64,000 nucleotides of DNA from Streptomyces sp. NRRL S-455 (GTDB lineage: Bacteria; Actinomycetota; Actinomycetes; Streptomycetales; Streptomycetaceae). Shown in pieces: positions 50,591 through 60,069 of the stretch. The translations under genes were made by a program, and so were the position numbers. The notes under the pieces are model-generated. The model had not been told where the DNA came from. It saw nothing but the letters and a program-made list of their open reading frames with translations, and ran no database searches. Numbering within the stretch: the stretch's first letter is position 1; every line of letters begins with the position of its first letter. Location of the stretch: NCBI RefSeq assembly GCF_000717875.1, contig NZ_JOCT01000007.1, positions 62,001 to 126,000 on the forward strand. The letters are read 5' to 3'.

Positions 50591-52321
50591 GTGCTCGATC
50601 ACGTCATCAAAGGCGCGACCGTCGTGGACGGGACAGGTGCGGCCGCGTACACCGCCGACGTCGGCATCAAGGACGGCCGGATCGCCGTCATCGGTCAGGT
50701 CACCCAGGAGGCCCGCACCACCGAGGACGCCACCGGCCTCGTCCTCGCCCCCGGCTTCGTCGACCCCCACACCCACTACGACGCCCAGCTCTTCTGGGAC
50801 CCGTACGCCACCCCCTCCCTCAACCACGGGGTCACCACCGTCGCCGGCGGGAACTGCGGTTTCACGCTCGCGCCGCTGAACCCCGAACGGCCCGAGGACG
50901 CCGACTACACACGCCGGATGATGTCCAAGGTCGAGGGCATGTCGCTGGTGGCGTTGGAGGAGGGGGCGCCCTGGAACTGGCACGGGTTCGGGGAGTATCT
51001 CGATGCCCTGGAGGGGCGGATCGCCGTGAACGCCGGGTTCATGGTGGGGCACTGTGCGCTGCGGCGGTACGTGATGGGGCCGCAGGCGGTGGGCGGGCAG
51101 CCGGCGCCGGAGCAGCTGGCCGCGATGGTGCGGTTGCTGCGCGAGGCCATGGACGCCGGGGCGTGGGGGCTGTCCACGACCCAGTCGAGCAGCCACTCCG
51201 ACGGCGACGGGAAGCCGGTCGCCTCCCGGCACGCCGAGCCGGCCGAACTCCTGGCGCTCTCCCGGGCCGTCGGTGAGCACGAGGGCACGCAGATCGAGGC
51301 GATCGTCGCCGGCTGCCTCGATCAGTTCAGCGACGCCGAGATCGACCTGTTCGTGGAGATGAGCGCCGCGGCGGGGCGGCCGCTCAACTGGAACGTGCTG
51401 ACGATCGACGCCGCCGTGCCCGAGCGGGTGCCCCGGCAGTTGCTCGCGAGTGAGCAGGCGCGGAAGGCGGGCGGCAGGGTCGTGGCCCTCACCATGCCGA
51501 TCCTCACACCGATGAACATGTCGCTGGGGACGTTCTGCGCGCTGAACCTCATCCCCGGCTGGGGCCCCGTCCTCGGGCTGCCCGTGCCCGAGCGGATCCG
51601 GAAGCTGCGTGACCCGGAGGTGCGGGCCGAGCTGCTGCGACGCGCGAACTCCAAGGAGGCGGGCGTCTTCCGGCGGCTGGCGAACTTCGGGCGCTACGTC
51701 ATCGGCGACACCTACAGCGAGGCGAACGCCGGGCTGACCGGCCGGGTCGTGAAGGACATCGCCGGGGAGCGCGGCCAGGAGCCCTTCGAGTGCCTGGTGG
51801 AGATCTGCGCCAACGACGAGCTGCGTACGGTGCTGTGGCCGATGCCCTCCGACAACGACCCGGCGTCCTGGGCGCTGCGGGCGGAGACCTGGCAGCACGA
51901 GGACGTGCTGCTCGGCGGGTCCGACGCGGGCGCCCACCTGGACCGGATGTGCGGGGCGCCGTACACGACCCGGTTCCTCGGGGACTGTCTGCGCGGCCGG
52001 AAGCTGGTCGGTCTGGAGCAGGCCGTGAAGATGCTGACCGACGACCCGGCCCGGCTCTTCGGCCTGCGCGAGCGGGGGCGGGTGCGGGAGGGCTGGCACG
52101 CGGATCTCGTCCTGTTCGACCCGGAGCGGATCGACGCGGGCCCGGCCACCCTGGTGCACGACCTGCCGGGTGACAGCCCCCGGCTGGACTCCCGGGCCCT
52201 CGGCGTGCGGGCGGTGTGGGTCAACGGGGTCGAGGCGATCCGGGACGACGTGGTGACGGGCGCGGTGCCGGGCCGGGTGCTGCGGTCCGGCCGGGACACC
52301 GAGACGGTGAGCACCAGGTGA
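50591..52321 (+). CDS. N-acyl-D-amino-acid deacylase-like amidohydrolase (PF07969)
   Basis: A 576-residue amidohydrolase-3 enzyme. The composite-domain start is DHVIKGATVVDGTG, the metal motif is GFVDPHTHYDAQL near residue 60, GGNCGFT follows, and the metal Asp is in LGGSDAGAHLD near 440. Such enzymes cleave amide bonds of N-acylated or cyclic substrates. The GTG at 50591 has an AGGAGGTGA site; an in-frame GTG at 50582 overlaps it. It overlaps the aldehyde dehydrogenase by 4 bases (GTGA). Confidence 0.86.
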   Translation: MLDHVIKGATVVDGTGAAAYTADVGIKDGRIAVIGQVTQEARTTEDATGLVLAPGFVDPHTHYDAQLFWDPYATPSLNHGVTTVAGGNCGFTLAPLNPERPEDADYTRRMMSKVEGMSLVALEEGAPWNWHGFGEYLDALEGRIAVNAGFMVGHCALRRYVMGPQAVGGQPAPEQLAAMVRLLREAMDAGAWGLSTTQSSSHSDGDGKPVASRHAEPAELLALSRAVGEHEGTQIEAIVAGCLDQFSDAEIDLFVEMSAAAGRPLNWNVLTIDAAVPERVPRQLLASEQARKAGGRVVALTMPILTPMNMSLGTFCALNLIPGWGPVLGLPVPERIRKLRDPEVRAELLRRANSKEAGVFRRLANFGRYVIGDTYSEANAGLTGRVVKDIAGERGQEPFECLVEICANDELRTVLWPMPSDNDPASWALRAETWQHEDVLLGGSDAGAHLDRMCGAPYTTRFLGDCLRGRKLVGLEQAVKMLTDDPARLFGLRERGRVREGWHADLVLFDPERIDAGPATLVHDLPGDSPRLDSRALGVRAVWVNGVEAIRDDVVTGAVPGRVLRSGRDTETVSTR

Positions 52322-53781
52322 CGGCTCAGGCCGCGGCACGACAGTCGCTGTTCGTCGGCGGCTCCTGGGTGGAGCCGGACGGCGGGCACTACGAGGTGAT
52401 CGACCCGGCGACCGAGGGGACCGTCGGGTGGGCGCCGGAGGCCTCGCGGGATCAGGTGCGCACGGCCTGCGCCGCGGCCCGCGAGGCCTTCGGGGCGTGG
52501 TCGCGTACGGCGCCGGAGGAGAGGGCCGCGGTGCTGGCCCGGGCGGCACGGATCATCACCGATCGCGGCAAGCGCTACGCGGGGATAGCCCAGGCCGAGA
52601 CCGGCGCGACCACCGGCACCGCACGCGCCATGCAGGTCGGCGTCGCCGCCGCCCGCTTCCGGCGCTACGCGCGCGTGGAGCCCGCCGAGTGGGCGATCCA
52701 GCCGCAGATCAACGAAGCGGGGCCGATGGGGAAGGCGGGTGTCATGGGTGCGCTCGCCGTCCGTCAGCCGGTCGGGGTCGTCACCTGCGTCACCTCGTAC
52801 AACAACCCCTGGGCCAACCCGGCAGGCAAGATCGCCCCGGCGCTGGCGATGGGCAACACGGTCGTGGTGAAGCCGGCTCCGCAGGATCCGCTGTCCGTCT
52901 ACCGGATGGCGGAGGCCCTGGAAGCGGCGGGTGTGCCTCGGGGCGTGGTGAACGTGGTGTCCGGCCGGTCGCAAGGGGTCGGCGAGGCGGCCGTGGACTC
53001 GCCGGACGTCGACATGGTCAGCTTCACCGGCTCCACGGCGGTCGGGCAGCGCATCGCCGAGGTGTGCGGGCGCGGCATGAAACGGCAGTTGATGGAGCTG
53101 GGCGGGAAGGGGGCCGCGCTCGTCTTCGACGACGCCGACCTCCGCTCGGCCGTGGCCGGGATCGGCACCACCTTCTCCTTCTACAGCGGCCAGATCTGCA
53201 CGGCACCGACCCGGGTGCTGGCGCAGCGGGGTGTGTACGACCGGCTGGTCGAGCAACTGGCCGCCTATGCGATGCGGTTGAAGGTCGGGGACCCGAAGGA
53301 GCCGGACACCGTCGTCGGGCCGGTGATCTCGGCGGCGCACCGGGACCGGGTGGAGTCGTACGTCGAACTCGGCCGGAAGGAAGGCGCGGTGGTCGTCACG
53401 GGCGGCGACCGCCCCGACCTGCCGGCCGGGTTCTACGTCACCCCCACCCTCCTCGCCGACTGCACCAACGACATGCGCGTGGCCCGCGAGGAGATCTTCG
53501 GCCCGGTGGTGGTCGTCATCCCCTTCGACGACGAGGAGGAGGGCATCGCCCTCGCCAACGACACCGACTACGGCCTGATCGACTACGTCTGGTCGGGGGA
53601 CGTGGCCCGTGCCTTCCGGGTGGCGCGGCGGCTCCGGGCCGGCGGGGTGGGTGTGAACACCGTCGGGCGGAACATGGAGGCCCCCTTCGGCGGCTTCAAG
53701 AAGAGCGGCGTCGGCAGGGACGTCGGCTCGTACGCGCTGCACGCCTACAGCGAGGTGCAGGCGATCGTCTGGCCGGGATGA
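52318..53781 (+). CDS. Aldehyde dehydrogenase
   Basis: A 487-residue NAD(P)-dependent aldehyde dehydrogenase. It has VTSYNNPWANPAGKIAPALAMGN, the catalytic Glu in LMELGGKGA near residue 261 and the catalytic Cys in FYSGQICTAPTR near 298. EEIFGPVVVV and APFGGFKKSGVGRD are at the C-terminus. It oxidises an aldehyde from the pathway to an acid, which one of the ligases could then activate. The GTG at 52318 is coupled to the amidohydrolase. It is the last gene of the operon, ending in a hairpin array. Confidence 0.88.
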   Translation: MTAQAAARQSLFVGGSWVEPDGGHYEVIDPATEGTVGWAPEASRDQVRTACAAAREAFGAWSRTAPEERAAVLARAARIITDRGKRYAGIAQAETGATTGTARAMQVGVAAARFRRYARVEPAEWAIQPQINEAGPMGKAGVMGALAVRQPVGVVTCVTSYNNPWANPAGKIAPALAMGNTVVVKPAPQDPLSVYRMAEALEAAGVPRGVVNVVSGRSQGVGEAAVDSPDVDMVSFTGSTAVGQRIAEVCGRGMKRQLMELGGKGAALVFDDADLRSAVAGIGTTFSFYSGQICTAPTRVLAQRGVYDRLVEQLAAYAMRLKVGDPKEPDTVVGPVISAAHRDRVESYVELGRKEGAVVVTGGDRPDLPAGFYVTPTLLADCTNDMRVAREEIFGPVVVVIPFDDEEEGIALANDTDYGLIDYVWSGDVARAFRVARRLRAGGVGVNTVGRNMEAPFGGFKKSGVGRDVGSYALHAYSEVQAIVWPG

Positions 53782-53790
53782 CTCGGTCCG

Positions 53791-53890
53791 TCAGACCGGC
53801 AGACGGGCAACCGGTCAGTCCGGCAGACGGGCGACCCGTCAGTCCGGAGACGGGCGACCCGTCATTCCGGCAGACGGGCACCCCGTCAGA
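53791..53890. repeat. Four tandem hairpin repeats between convergent genes
   Basis: CAGACGGGC recurs with starts at 53800, 53824, 53847 (one base shorter) and 53871, a 23-24-bp period. Each unit folds as GACGGG-N3-CCCGTC (first copy one mismatch). The array fills the gap between the aldehyde dehydrogenase and the DDN-like gene and overlaps the stop of the latter. It is probably a bidirectional terminator grown by duplication. Confidence 0.7.
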
Positions 53891-54278
53891 CAGCCAGATC
53901 CACCCGCACGGTCAGCAGATCCGTGCCGATCACCCGCACCGCCGCACCGTTCAACCGGGGCAGCCGCCGCAGTCGCGCCACCGGATCGTCCTCCGGCATG
54001 AGATGCGCGGTCCCCTCGTGCCACCGCCCCCGGATCCGCACCCGCACCCGCGGATCGGTCTTGATGTTGCGCACGTACTGCGACCGTTCGCCGAACTCCG
54101 ACACCAGCCAGAAGGCGTCCCCGACGCGGCGGCCGCCCACCGGCGTCTGACGGGGCAGCCCGGAGACGCGGCCCCTGGTCTCCAGGACCGTCTGGAGGGG
54201 CAGGCGGCGCAGGAGCGGGTTGATGCGGCGCTGGACGGACGTGGCGGCGCGGAACCGCAGGTCGGTGAGGCGGGTCAT
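53886..54278 (-). CDS. Deazaflavin-dependent nitroreductase-family protein (DDN-like)
   Basis: A 130-residue split-barrel protein. VLETRGRVSGLPRQTPVGGRRVGDAFWLVSEFG and RSQYVRNIKTDPRVRVRIRGRW are the DDN/F420-binding family signature. It is a second representative besides 28314. The ATG at 54278 has a GGAG site. No operator is seen, so it may not belong to the regulon although it abuts it. Confidence 0.83.
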   Translation of the reverse strand: MTRLTDLRFRAATSVQRRINPLLRRLPLQTVLETRGRVSGLPRQTPVGGRRVGDAFWLVSEFGERSQYVRNIKTDPRVRVRIRGRWHEGTAHLMPEDDPVARLRRLPRLNGAAVRVIGTDLLTVRVDLAV

Positions 54279-54529
54279 CGTCGGCGGGTCTCCTTCGGCA
54301 CGAAGCTTTCGCGAGTTTGCGGCGCTCTGGGCTGACCGGGTCGAGTGATCACGCGATCTGGGACGCCGGGTACGGCGTCGGCGTGCGCCCGGACCACCCC
54401 AGGATGCCTGTCGCCCCCCTCTCACCGGACGCCGAACCCGAACACGACCGCGGACAAGTGGGGCGCCTCGGTACTCCGCGAGCTGGGTGCGTCGAAGGGG
54501 TGCGGCGAGCAGTTGCCCCCCACTCGATC
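54279..54529. other. Gap with no recognised feature
   Basis: I see no coding frame with normal codon bias and no operator. It probably holds the promoter of the DDN-like gene and the terminator of the metallohydrolase gene. Confidence 0.4.
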
Positions 54530-56047
54530 TCACTGGCGTCCGAGGAAGATCGGGTTGGTGAAGGCCGCCAGCGCACCGGGCACCGGTCCCGCCGCAGCCT
54601 CGTGCCGCAACTCGGCCCGTACGTACGCCGCGTACGACGGTGTCGTCCGCCACTCGACGACGCCCGAGCCGGACACCGGCAGCGGGGCGCTGGTGTGCAG
54701 CACACCCTGGTCGGTGACGAAGCGGACCGTGCAGCGCGGGGCGCCGGTGACCTCCAGGCGGACGGTGACCGGGGTGTCGCGGTCGACCTCCAACCGCCCG
54801 CCGATGCCCGCGTGTTCGCCGCGCCCGCCGGTCGCCCGGAACGACAGCTCGACCCTGGCGGACTCGGCGACGTACGACCGTCCGGCCCGGATGCCCTCCT
54901 GGATGGCCTCGCGGGTCAGGTCGTCGGCCAGGACGACCGTCTGGGGGCTGCCGACGGGGTCCGGGTCGCGGTGGGCGTCGCTGCTGCCCATCGCCGGAAG
55001 CCAGCCGCGCCCGTCCCGCCCGTCCCGTACGGACGCCACCAGCATGCTGTCCCAGTCGGCCAAGGTCACCTCGTCGTCGGGCGTGTAGGGGCCGTTCCAC
55101 ACCTCCACCGCGTCGGCCTCGCCGAAGCCGAACTTCCAGTTGCAGCCGACGCAGGTGGCGTGCGGATGGGCCGGGACGACGAGGCCGCCGGCGCGGCGGA
55201 TCTGGCGGGCGAAGCGGCCGAAGCGGTTGTCGCGGGCCCGGTAGCGCCAGTCGACGAAGGTGCCCGGGTCGGTGCCGAGCGCCACCACGTGGCCGTTCCG
55301 GGTCGTGATCTCCTCGCCCAGCATCACCAGCAGGTCGTCGCCCGCCACGTCCGCCCAGTGGGCGTGCGCCGCGTGCGTGTTGTGCTCGGAGGAGTTGATG
55401 AAGTCCAGGCCCGCCGCCCGTGCCAGGGCCCCGATCTCGGCGGGGGTGCGGCGGCCGTCCGAGTACCAGGAGTGCAGATGGCAGTCGCCCCGGTACCAGG
55501 CCCGGCCCCGGCCCTTCGCCCGCTCCGGCGGATACACCGGCTCGGTGGCCTCGCCCGGCTCCCCGTACGTCAGCGTGATCGTGATCTCGTACGACAGGCC
55601 CTGCGGCGCGACCGTGTACGGGCCGAGCGCGATGTGCCAGGTGCCCTCGCGCACCGGGCCCGGGATGTATCCGGGCGTCGCGTCGTCGGCGCGGATGAAG
55701 AACTCGGTGCGCGCCCCGCCCGACCAGCCCCGGAAGCCCCGGCCGCCGAGCTCTGTGCCGCGCTTGTCGAAGACGCCGATGTCGAGGGCGTTGCCCGTGG
55801 TGCCGGCCAGGACGGACGGGCGGTCGTAGGTGTAGGCGACCTTGATCTCCCGGACCCCGGCCGGGACCTCGACGGGCACGTACACGAAGTCGGGGGAGCC
55901 GGGCGGCAGGGTGCCGCGCACCGTTCTGCTCTCCCGGCCTCCGTCGGCCGCGGCGGCAAAGCTCACGCTTCCCAAGGTAAGCGCGGCGGCCGCTCCCGTC
56001 ACGAACAGGGCGCGCCGGCCGAGCCCGCCGTGGTTGTCCTCGCACAT
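54530..56047 (-). CDS. CehA/McbA-like PHP-domain metallohydrolase, exported
   Basis: A 505-residue protein. The start GGLGRRALFVTGAAAALTLG resembles a Tat signal (RRALF), with cleavage near AAA/ADG. A beta-rich N-terminal domain is followed by the PHP metal site: DCHLHSWYSDG near residue 193, SSEHNTHAAH, VPAHPHATC and MGSSDAHRDPD. CehA/McbA-type enzymes hydrolyse esters or phosphoesters, including carbamates. The ATG at 56047 fits the signal peptide. It is divergent from the LLM gene at 56233. Confidence 0.82.
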   Translation of the reverse strand: MCEDNHGGLGRRALFVTGAAAALTLGSVSFAAAADGGRESRTVRGTLPPGSPDFVYVPVEVPAGVREIKVAYTYDRPSVLAGTTGNALDIGVFDKRGTELGGRGFRGWSGGARTEFFIRADDATPGYIPGPVREGTWHIALGPYTVAPQGLSYEITITLTYGEPGEATEPVYPPERAKGRGRAWYRGDCHLHSWYSDGRRTPAEIGALARAAGLDFINSSEHNTHAAHAHWADVAGDDLLVMLGEEITTRNGHVVALGTDPGTFVDWRYRARDNRFGRFARQIRRAGGLVVPAHPHATCVGCNWKFGFGEADAVEVWNGPYTPDDEVTLADWDSMLVASVRDGRDGRGWLPAMGSSDAHRDPDPVGSPQTVVLADDLTREAIQEGIRAGRSYVAESARVELSFRATGGRGEHAGIGGRLEVDRDTPVTVRLEVTGAPRCTVRFVTDQGVLHTSAPLPVSGSGVVEWRTTPSYAAYVRAELRHEAAAGPVPGALAAFTNPIFLGRQ

Positions 56048-56183
56048 GCGGCTGCTCCCAGGTGTCGTCGGTGACGTGGCACGGGTGGTGCGGGGTGGTG
56101 CGCGCAACTCTGGTATTCAGCCGTGAACTCCGGCGCACGGGAAGGGGATCGGCGGTTTTCGCCGACACGACACCTGGACAATG

Positions 56184-56195
56184 CCGACCGGTCGG
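56184..56195. promoter_or_regulatory. TetR-type palindrome upstream of the LLM gene
   Basis: CCGACCGGTCGG is a perfect 12-bp palindrome 37 bp upstream of the ATG at 56233. It is a plausible repressor site distinct from the 17-bp operator. Confidence 0.5.
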
Positions 56196-56232
56196 TATGG
56201 ACAGTCGGTCCTCCCTCGGGTAGAGATACTCC

Positions 56233-57078
56233 ATGCGCATCGCCGTGACGATCTTCCTCACCGACGAGACGATCACCCCGACCCGGCTCGCACGTGAGCT
56301 GGAGGACCGCGGGTTCGCCGGGCTGTTCCTGCCCGAGCACACGCACATCCCGGTCGAGCGGACCTCTCCGTACCCGGCGGGCGGTGAGCTGCCGCGTGAG
56401 TACGGCCGGACCCTCGACCCGTTCGTGGCGCTCGGCCAGGCCGCCGCCGTCACCGAGCGGCTCGGGCTCGGCACCGGCATCACCCTCGTCGCCCAGCACG
56501 ACCCGATCGACCTGGCCAAGCAGGTCGCGACCGTGGACCACCTCTCCGGTGGCCGGTTCACACTCGGGCTCGGCTTCGGCTGGAACGTCGAGGAGGCCGC
56601 CGACCACGGCGTCCAGTGGCGCACCCGGCGGGAGCTGGTCCGGGACCGGATGGGGCTGATGCGGGCCCTGTGGTCCCAGGAGCCGGTCGCGTACGAGGGG
56701 AAGTTCGGCAGCGTCCGGGCCAGTGAGGCCCATCCCAAGCCCGTGCGGAAGCCGCGCGGCCCGGTCGTCGGCCCGCGCACGCTCGTCGGCGGCGGCGCCG
56801 GGCCCAAGCTGTTCGCCCACATCTGCGAGTACGCCGACGGCTGGCTGCCCATCGGCGGGCGCGGCCTCTCCGAGTCCCTGCCGCTGCTGCGGACGGCCTG
56901 GGCGGAAGCGGGCCGTGACCCGGGCGCCCTCCAGGTGGTGCCGTACGCCGTCCATCCGTCACCCGGCAAGCTCGCCCACTACGCCGACCTCGGCATCGAC
57001 GAGGTCGTGGCGCAGCTGCCGCCGGCGGGGGAGGTGGAGGTGCTGAAGGCGCTGGACGGCCTCGCGGGATATCTCTGA
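56233..57078 (+). CDS. LLM-class F420-dependent oxidoreductase
   Basis: A 281-residue luciferase-like protein: LARELEDRGFAGLFLPEHTHIPV, LGTGITLVAQHDPIDLAKQVATVDHLSGGRFTLGLGFGWN and CEYADGWLPIGGRG. These are typical of the F420-dependent (TIGR03619-like) subgroup. The ATG at 56233 is unambiguous. It has its own palindrome and no 17-bp operator. It lies just upstream of the fbiC region, consistent with F420 use. Confidence 0.86.
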   Translation: MRIAVTIFLTDETITPTRLARELEDRGFAGLFLPEHTHIPVERTSPYPAGGELPREYGRTLDPFVALGQAAAVTERLGLGTGITLVAQHDPIDLAKQVATVDHLSGGRFTLGLGFGWNVEEAADHGVQWRTRRELVRDRMGLMRALWSQEPVAYEGKFGSVRASEAHPKPVRKPRGPVVGPRTLVGGGAGPKLFAHICEYADGWLPIGGRGLSESLPLLRTAWAEAGRDPGALQVVPYAVHPSPGKLAHYADLGIDEVVAQLPPAGEVEVLKALDGLAGYL

Positions 57079-57229
57079 CCGCTGGTAACTGCGGTGGCGG
57101 GCAGAGCAGTTGGCGCTTTCTACTAAACTGCGGGTAAAGAACCGAGCCGGGTGCACCCCCACGCGCGGCTGACCACCGCGCCCGAAGGGCGTGCTCCACC
57201 CGGCGTCGAGCCGCCCACGGGGGAGCGTC

Positions 57230-57436
57230 ATGAGATTCGCCTGGCTGTCCTGGCTTTTCCGGCATTTCACCGAATACGGCTACAGCCAAGGGCTGTTGCG
57301 CGCCGCCATCGGCACGCTCGCCGTACTCGTGACGGCCGCGCTGGTCTGGTTCGCCCTGCACCGCAACAGGCCGGCCGCGATAGCCGCCTCCGGCCTCACC
57401 TGTGCCCTGGGCATAGGGTGGCTGGCCTTCCACTGA
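57230..57436 (+). CDS. Small membrane protein of unknown function
   Basis: A 68-residue protein with two hydrophobic segments (about 22-40 and 48-66) and a short cytoplasmic start MRFAWLSWLFRHFTEYGY. The ATG at 57230 follows GGGGGAG. It is not recognised; the position just before fbiC on the same strand may be conserved in Streptomyces. No catalytic motif is visible. Confidence 0.65.
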   Translation: MRFAWLSWLFRHFTEYGYSQGLLRAAIGTLAVLVTAALVWFALHRNRPAAIAASGLTCALGIGWLAFH

Positions 57437-57479
57437 CGGGGGCCACCCGCGCTGATCAGCGCACTCGTATGCTCGAAGG

Positions 57480-60065
57480 ATGACGACTTCCGCGACCTCC
57501 GGAACCGGCCCCACCGAGAACTCCATGCGTCGCGCCCTGAAACGGGCCAGGGACGGCGTCTCGCTCGACGTCGCCGAGGCGGCGGTCCTGCTCCAGGCCC
57601 GGGGTGAGCACCTGGAGGACCTGTCGGCCTCGGCCGCCCGGGTGCGGGACGCGGGGCTCGAGGCGGCCGGCCGGCCCGGCGTCATCACGTACTCGAAGAG
57701 CGTCTTCATCCCCCTGACGCGGCTGTGCCGGGACAAGTGCCACTACTGCACGTTCGTCACCGTCCCCGGCAAGCTGCGCCGGGAGGGCCACGGGATGTTC
57801 ATGTCCCCCGACGAGGTCCTCGACATCGCCCGCAAGGGCGCCGCCCTCGGCTGCAAGGAAGCCCTCATCACCCTCGGCGACAAGCCCGAGGACCGCTGGC
57901 CGGAGGCGCGCGAGTGGCTCGACGCGCACGGCTACGACGACACCCTCGCCTACGTCCGCGCCATCTCCATCCGCATCCTGGAGGAGACGGGCCTGCTGCC
58001 CCACCTGAACCCGGGCGTCATGAGCTGGACCGACTTCCAGCGCCTGAAGCCGGTGGCGCCCAGCATGGGCATGATGCTGGAGACGACAGCGACCCGCCTC
58101 TGGTCCGAGCCGGGCGGCCCGCACCACGGCTCCCCCGACAAGGAGCCGGCGGTCCGGCTGCGCGTCCTGGAGGACGCCGGGCGTTCCTCCGTCCCCTTCA
58201 CCTCCGGGGTCCTGATAGGGATCGGCGAGACCTACGAGGAGCGCGCCGAGTCCCTGTTCGCGCTGCGGAAGGTCTCCCGCGCCTACCACGGCGTTCAGGA
58301 GCTGATCATCCAGAACTTCCGCGCCAAGCCGGACACCGCGATGCGCGGCATGCCCGACGCGGAACTGGACGAACTGGTCGCCACGGTGGCCGTCGCCCGC
58401 CTCCTCATGGGCCCGAGCGGCTGCATCCAGGCCCCGCCCAACCTCGTCGACGACGAGTACGAGCGGCTGATCCGGGCCGGCATCGACGACTGGGGCGGCG
58501 TCTCCCCGCTGACCATCGACCACGTCAACCCCGAGCGCCCCTGGCCGCAGATCGAGCAGCTCGCCGAGAAGTCCCGGGCCGCCGGTTTCGAGCTCCGCGA
58601 GCGCCTCTGCGTCTACCCGGAGTTCGTGCGGCGCGGCGAGCCCTGGCTGGACCCTCGGCTGCGTCCGCACGTGGCCGCGCTGGCCGACCCGGAGACCGGC
58701 CTGGCCCTCCCCGACGCCCTGCCGCGGGGCCTGCCGTGGCAGGAGCCGGAGGAGGTCTTCGTCGCGTCCGGCCGCACCGACCTGCACAGCTCCATCGACA
58801 CCGAGGGGCGTACGTCCGACCGCCGGGACGACTTCGACGAGGTGTACGGCGACTGGGGCGCCCTGCGCGAGGCCGCCGCCCCGGGCATGGCACCGCAGCG
58901 CATCGACACCGACGTACGCGAGGCCCTGCGCACGGCCGCCGACGACCCGACCAGGCTCACCGACGACGAGGCGCTGGCCCTGCTGCACGCGGACGGCCCG
59001 GCGCTGGACGCCCTCGCCCGGGTCGCCGACGACGTACGCAGGTCGGCCGTCGGCGACGACGTCACCTACATCGTCACCCGCAACATCAACTTCACCAACG
59101 TCTGCTACACCGGCTGCCGCTTCTGCGCCTTCGCCCAGCGCCGCACCGACGCCGACGCCTACACCCTCTCCCTCGACCAGGTCGCCGACCGGGCCCAGCA
59201 GGCCTGGGACGTGGGCGCGGTCGAGGTCTGCATGCAGGGCGGCATCCACCCGGACCTGCCCGGCACGGCCTACTTCGACATCGCGCGAGCGGTGAAGGCA
59301 CGCGTCCCCGGCATGCATGTGCACGCCTTCTCGCCGATGGAGGTGGTCAACGGCGCCGCCCGCACCGGCATGTCGATCCGCGAGTGGCTGACCGCCGCCA
59401 AGGAGGCCGGGCTGGACACCATCCCGGGTACGGCCGCCGAGATCCTCGACGACGAGGTCCGCTGGATCCTCACCAAGGGCAAGCTGCCCGCGGCGGACTG
59501 GATCGAGGTCGTGACGACGGCCCACGAGCTGGGCATCCGGTCGTCCTCGACGATGATGTACGGCCATGTCGACCAGCCCCGCCACTGGCTCGGGCACCTG
59601 CGCACCCTCGCGGACATCCAGCAGCGCACCGGCGGCTTCACCGAGTTCGTGACACTGCCGTTCGTGCACACCAACGCGCCCGTGTACCTGGCCGGGATCG
59701 CCCGCCCGGGCCCGACCATGCGGGACAACCGCGCGGTCACCGCCATGGCCCGGCTGCTGCTGCACCCGCACATCCCCAACATCCAGACCAGCTGGGTGAA
59801 GCTGGGAACCGAGGGCGCGGCCGAGATGCTCCGCTCCGGCGCCAACGACCTCGGTGGCACGCTCATGGAGGAGACCATCTCCCGGATGGCGGGCTCGTCG
59901 TACGGCTCGTACAAGTCGGTCAAGGACCTGATCGCGGTGGCGCAGGCGGCGGGCCGCCCGGCCAAGCCGCGCAACACGCTCTACGGGGAGGTCCCGCAGG
60001 AGCGGCAGCGGGCGGCCGAAGCCTCGGACGGGCACCTGCCGGAGCTGCTGCCGGTTCTCGACTGA
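57480..60065 (+). CDS. fbiC: Bifunctional FO synthase FbiC (CofG-CofH)
   Basis: An 861-residue fusion of two radical-SAM enzymes that makes the deazaflavin 7,8-didemethyl-8-hydroxy-5-deazariboflavin (FO), the chromophore of F420, from tyrosine and 5-amino-6-ribitylaminouracil. The N-terminal CofG half has the Cx3Cx2C cluster at Cys83, Cys87 and Cys90 (CRDKCHYC). The C-terminal CofH half has Cys542, Cys546 and Cys549 (CYTGCRFC). ATG at 57480. The other F420 genes are not in the window. Confidence 0.96.
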   Translation: MTTSATSGTGPTENSMRRALKRARDGVSLDVAEAAVLLQARGEHLEDLSASAARVRDAGLEAAGRPGVITYSKSVFIPLTRLCRDKCHYCTFVTVPGKLRREGHGMFMSPDEVLDIARKGAALGCKEALITLGDKPEDRWPEAREWLDAHGYDDTLAYVRAISIRILEETGLLPHLNPGVMSWTDFQRLKPVAPSMGMMLETTATRLWSEPGGPHHGSPDKEPAVRLRVLEDAGRSSVPFTSGVLIGIGETYEERAESLFALRKVSRAYHGVQELIIQNFRAKPDTAMRGMPDAELDELVATVAVARLLMGPSGCIQAPPNLVDDEYERLIRAGIDDWGGVSPLTIDHVNPERPWPQIEQLAEKSRAAGFELRERLCVYPEFVRRGEPWLDPRLRPHVAALADPETGLALPDALPRGLPWQEPEEVFVASGRTDLHSSIDTEGRTSDRRDDFDEVYGDWGALREAAAPGMAPQRIDTDVREALRTAADDPTRLTDDEALALLHADGPALDALARVADDVRRSAVGDDVTYIVTRNINFTNVCYTGCRFCAFAQRRTDADAYTLSLDQVADRAQQAWDVGAVEVCMQGGIHPDLPGTAYFDIARAVKARVPGMHVHAFSPMEVVNGAARTGMSIREWLTAAKEAGLDTIPGTAAEILDDEVRWILTKGKLPAADWIEVVTTAHELGIRSSSTMMYGHVDQPRHWLGHLRTLADIQQRTGGFTEFVTLPFVHTNAPVYLAGIARPGPTMRDNRAVTAMARLLLHPHIPNIQTSWVKLGTEGAAEMLRSGANDLGGTLMEETISRMAGSSYGSYKSVKDLIAVAQAAGRPAKPRNTLYGEVPQERQRAAEASDGHLPELLPVLD

Positions 60066-60069
60066 CCGG

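Noticed and set aside
53886..56969. A 1027-codon leftward frame reaching across the DDN-like and metallohydrolase genes
   Set aside because: Only its last 130 codons are real (DDN-like); the rest is a shadow of the PHP-domain and LLM genes.
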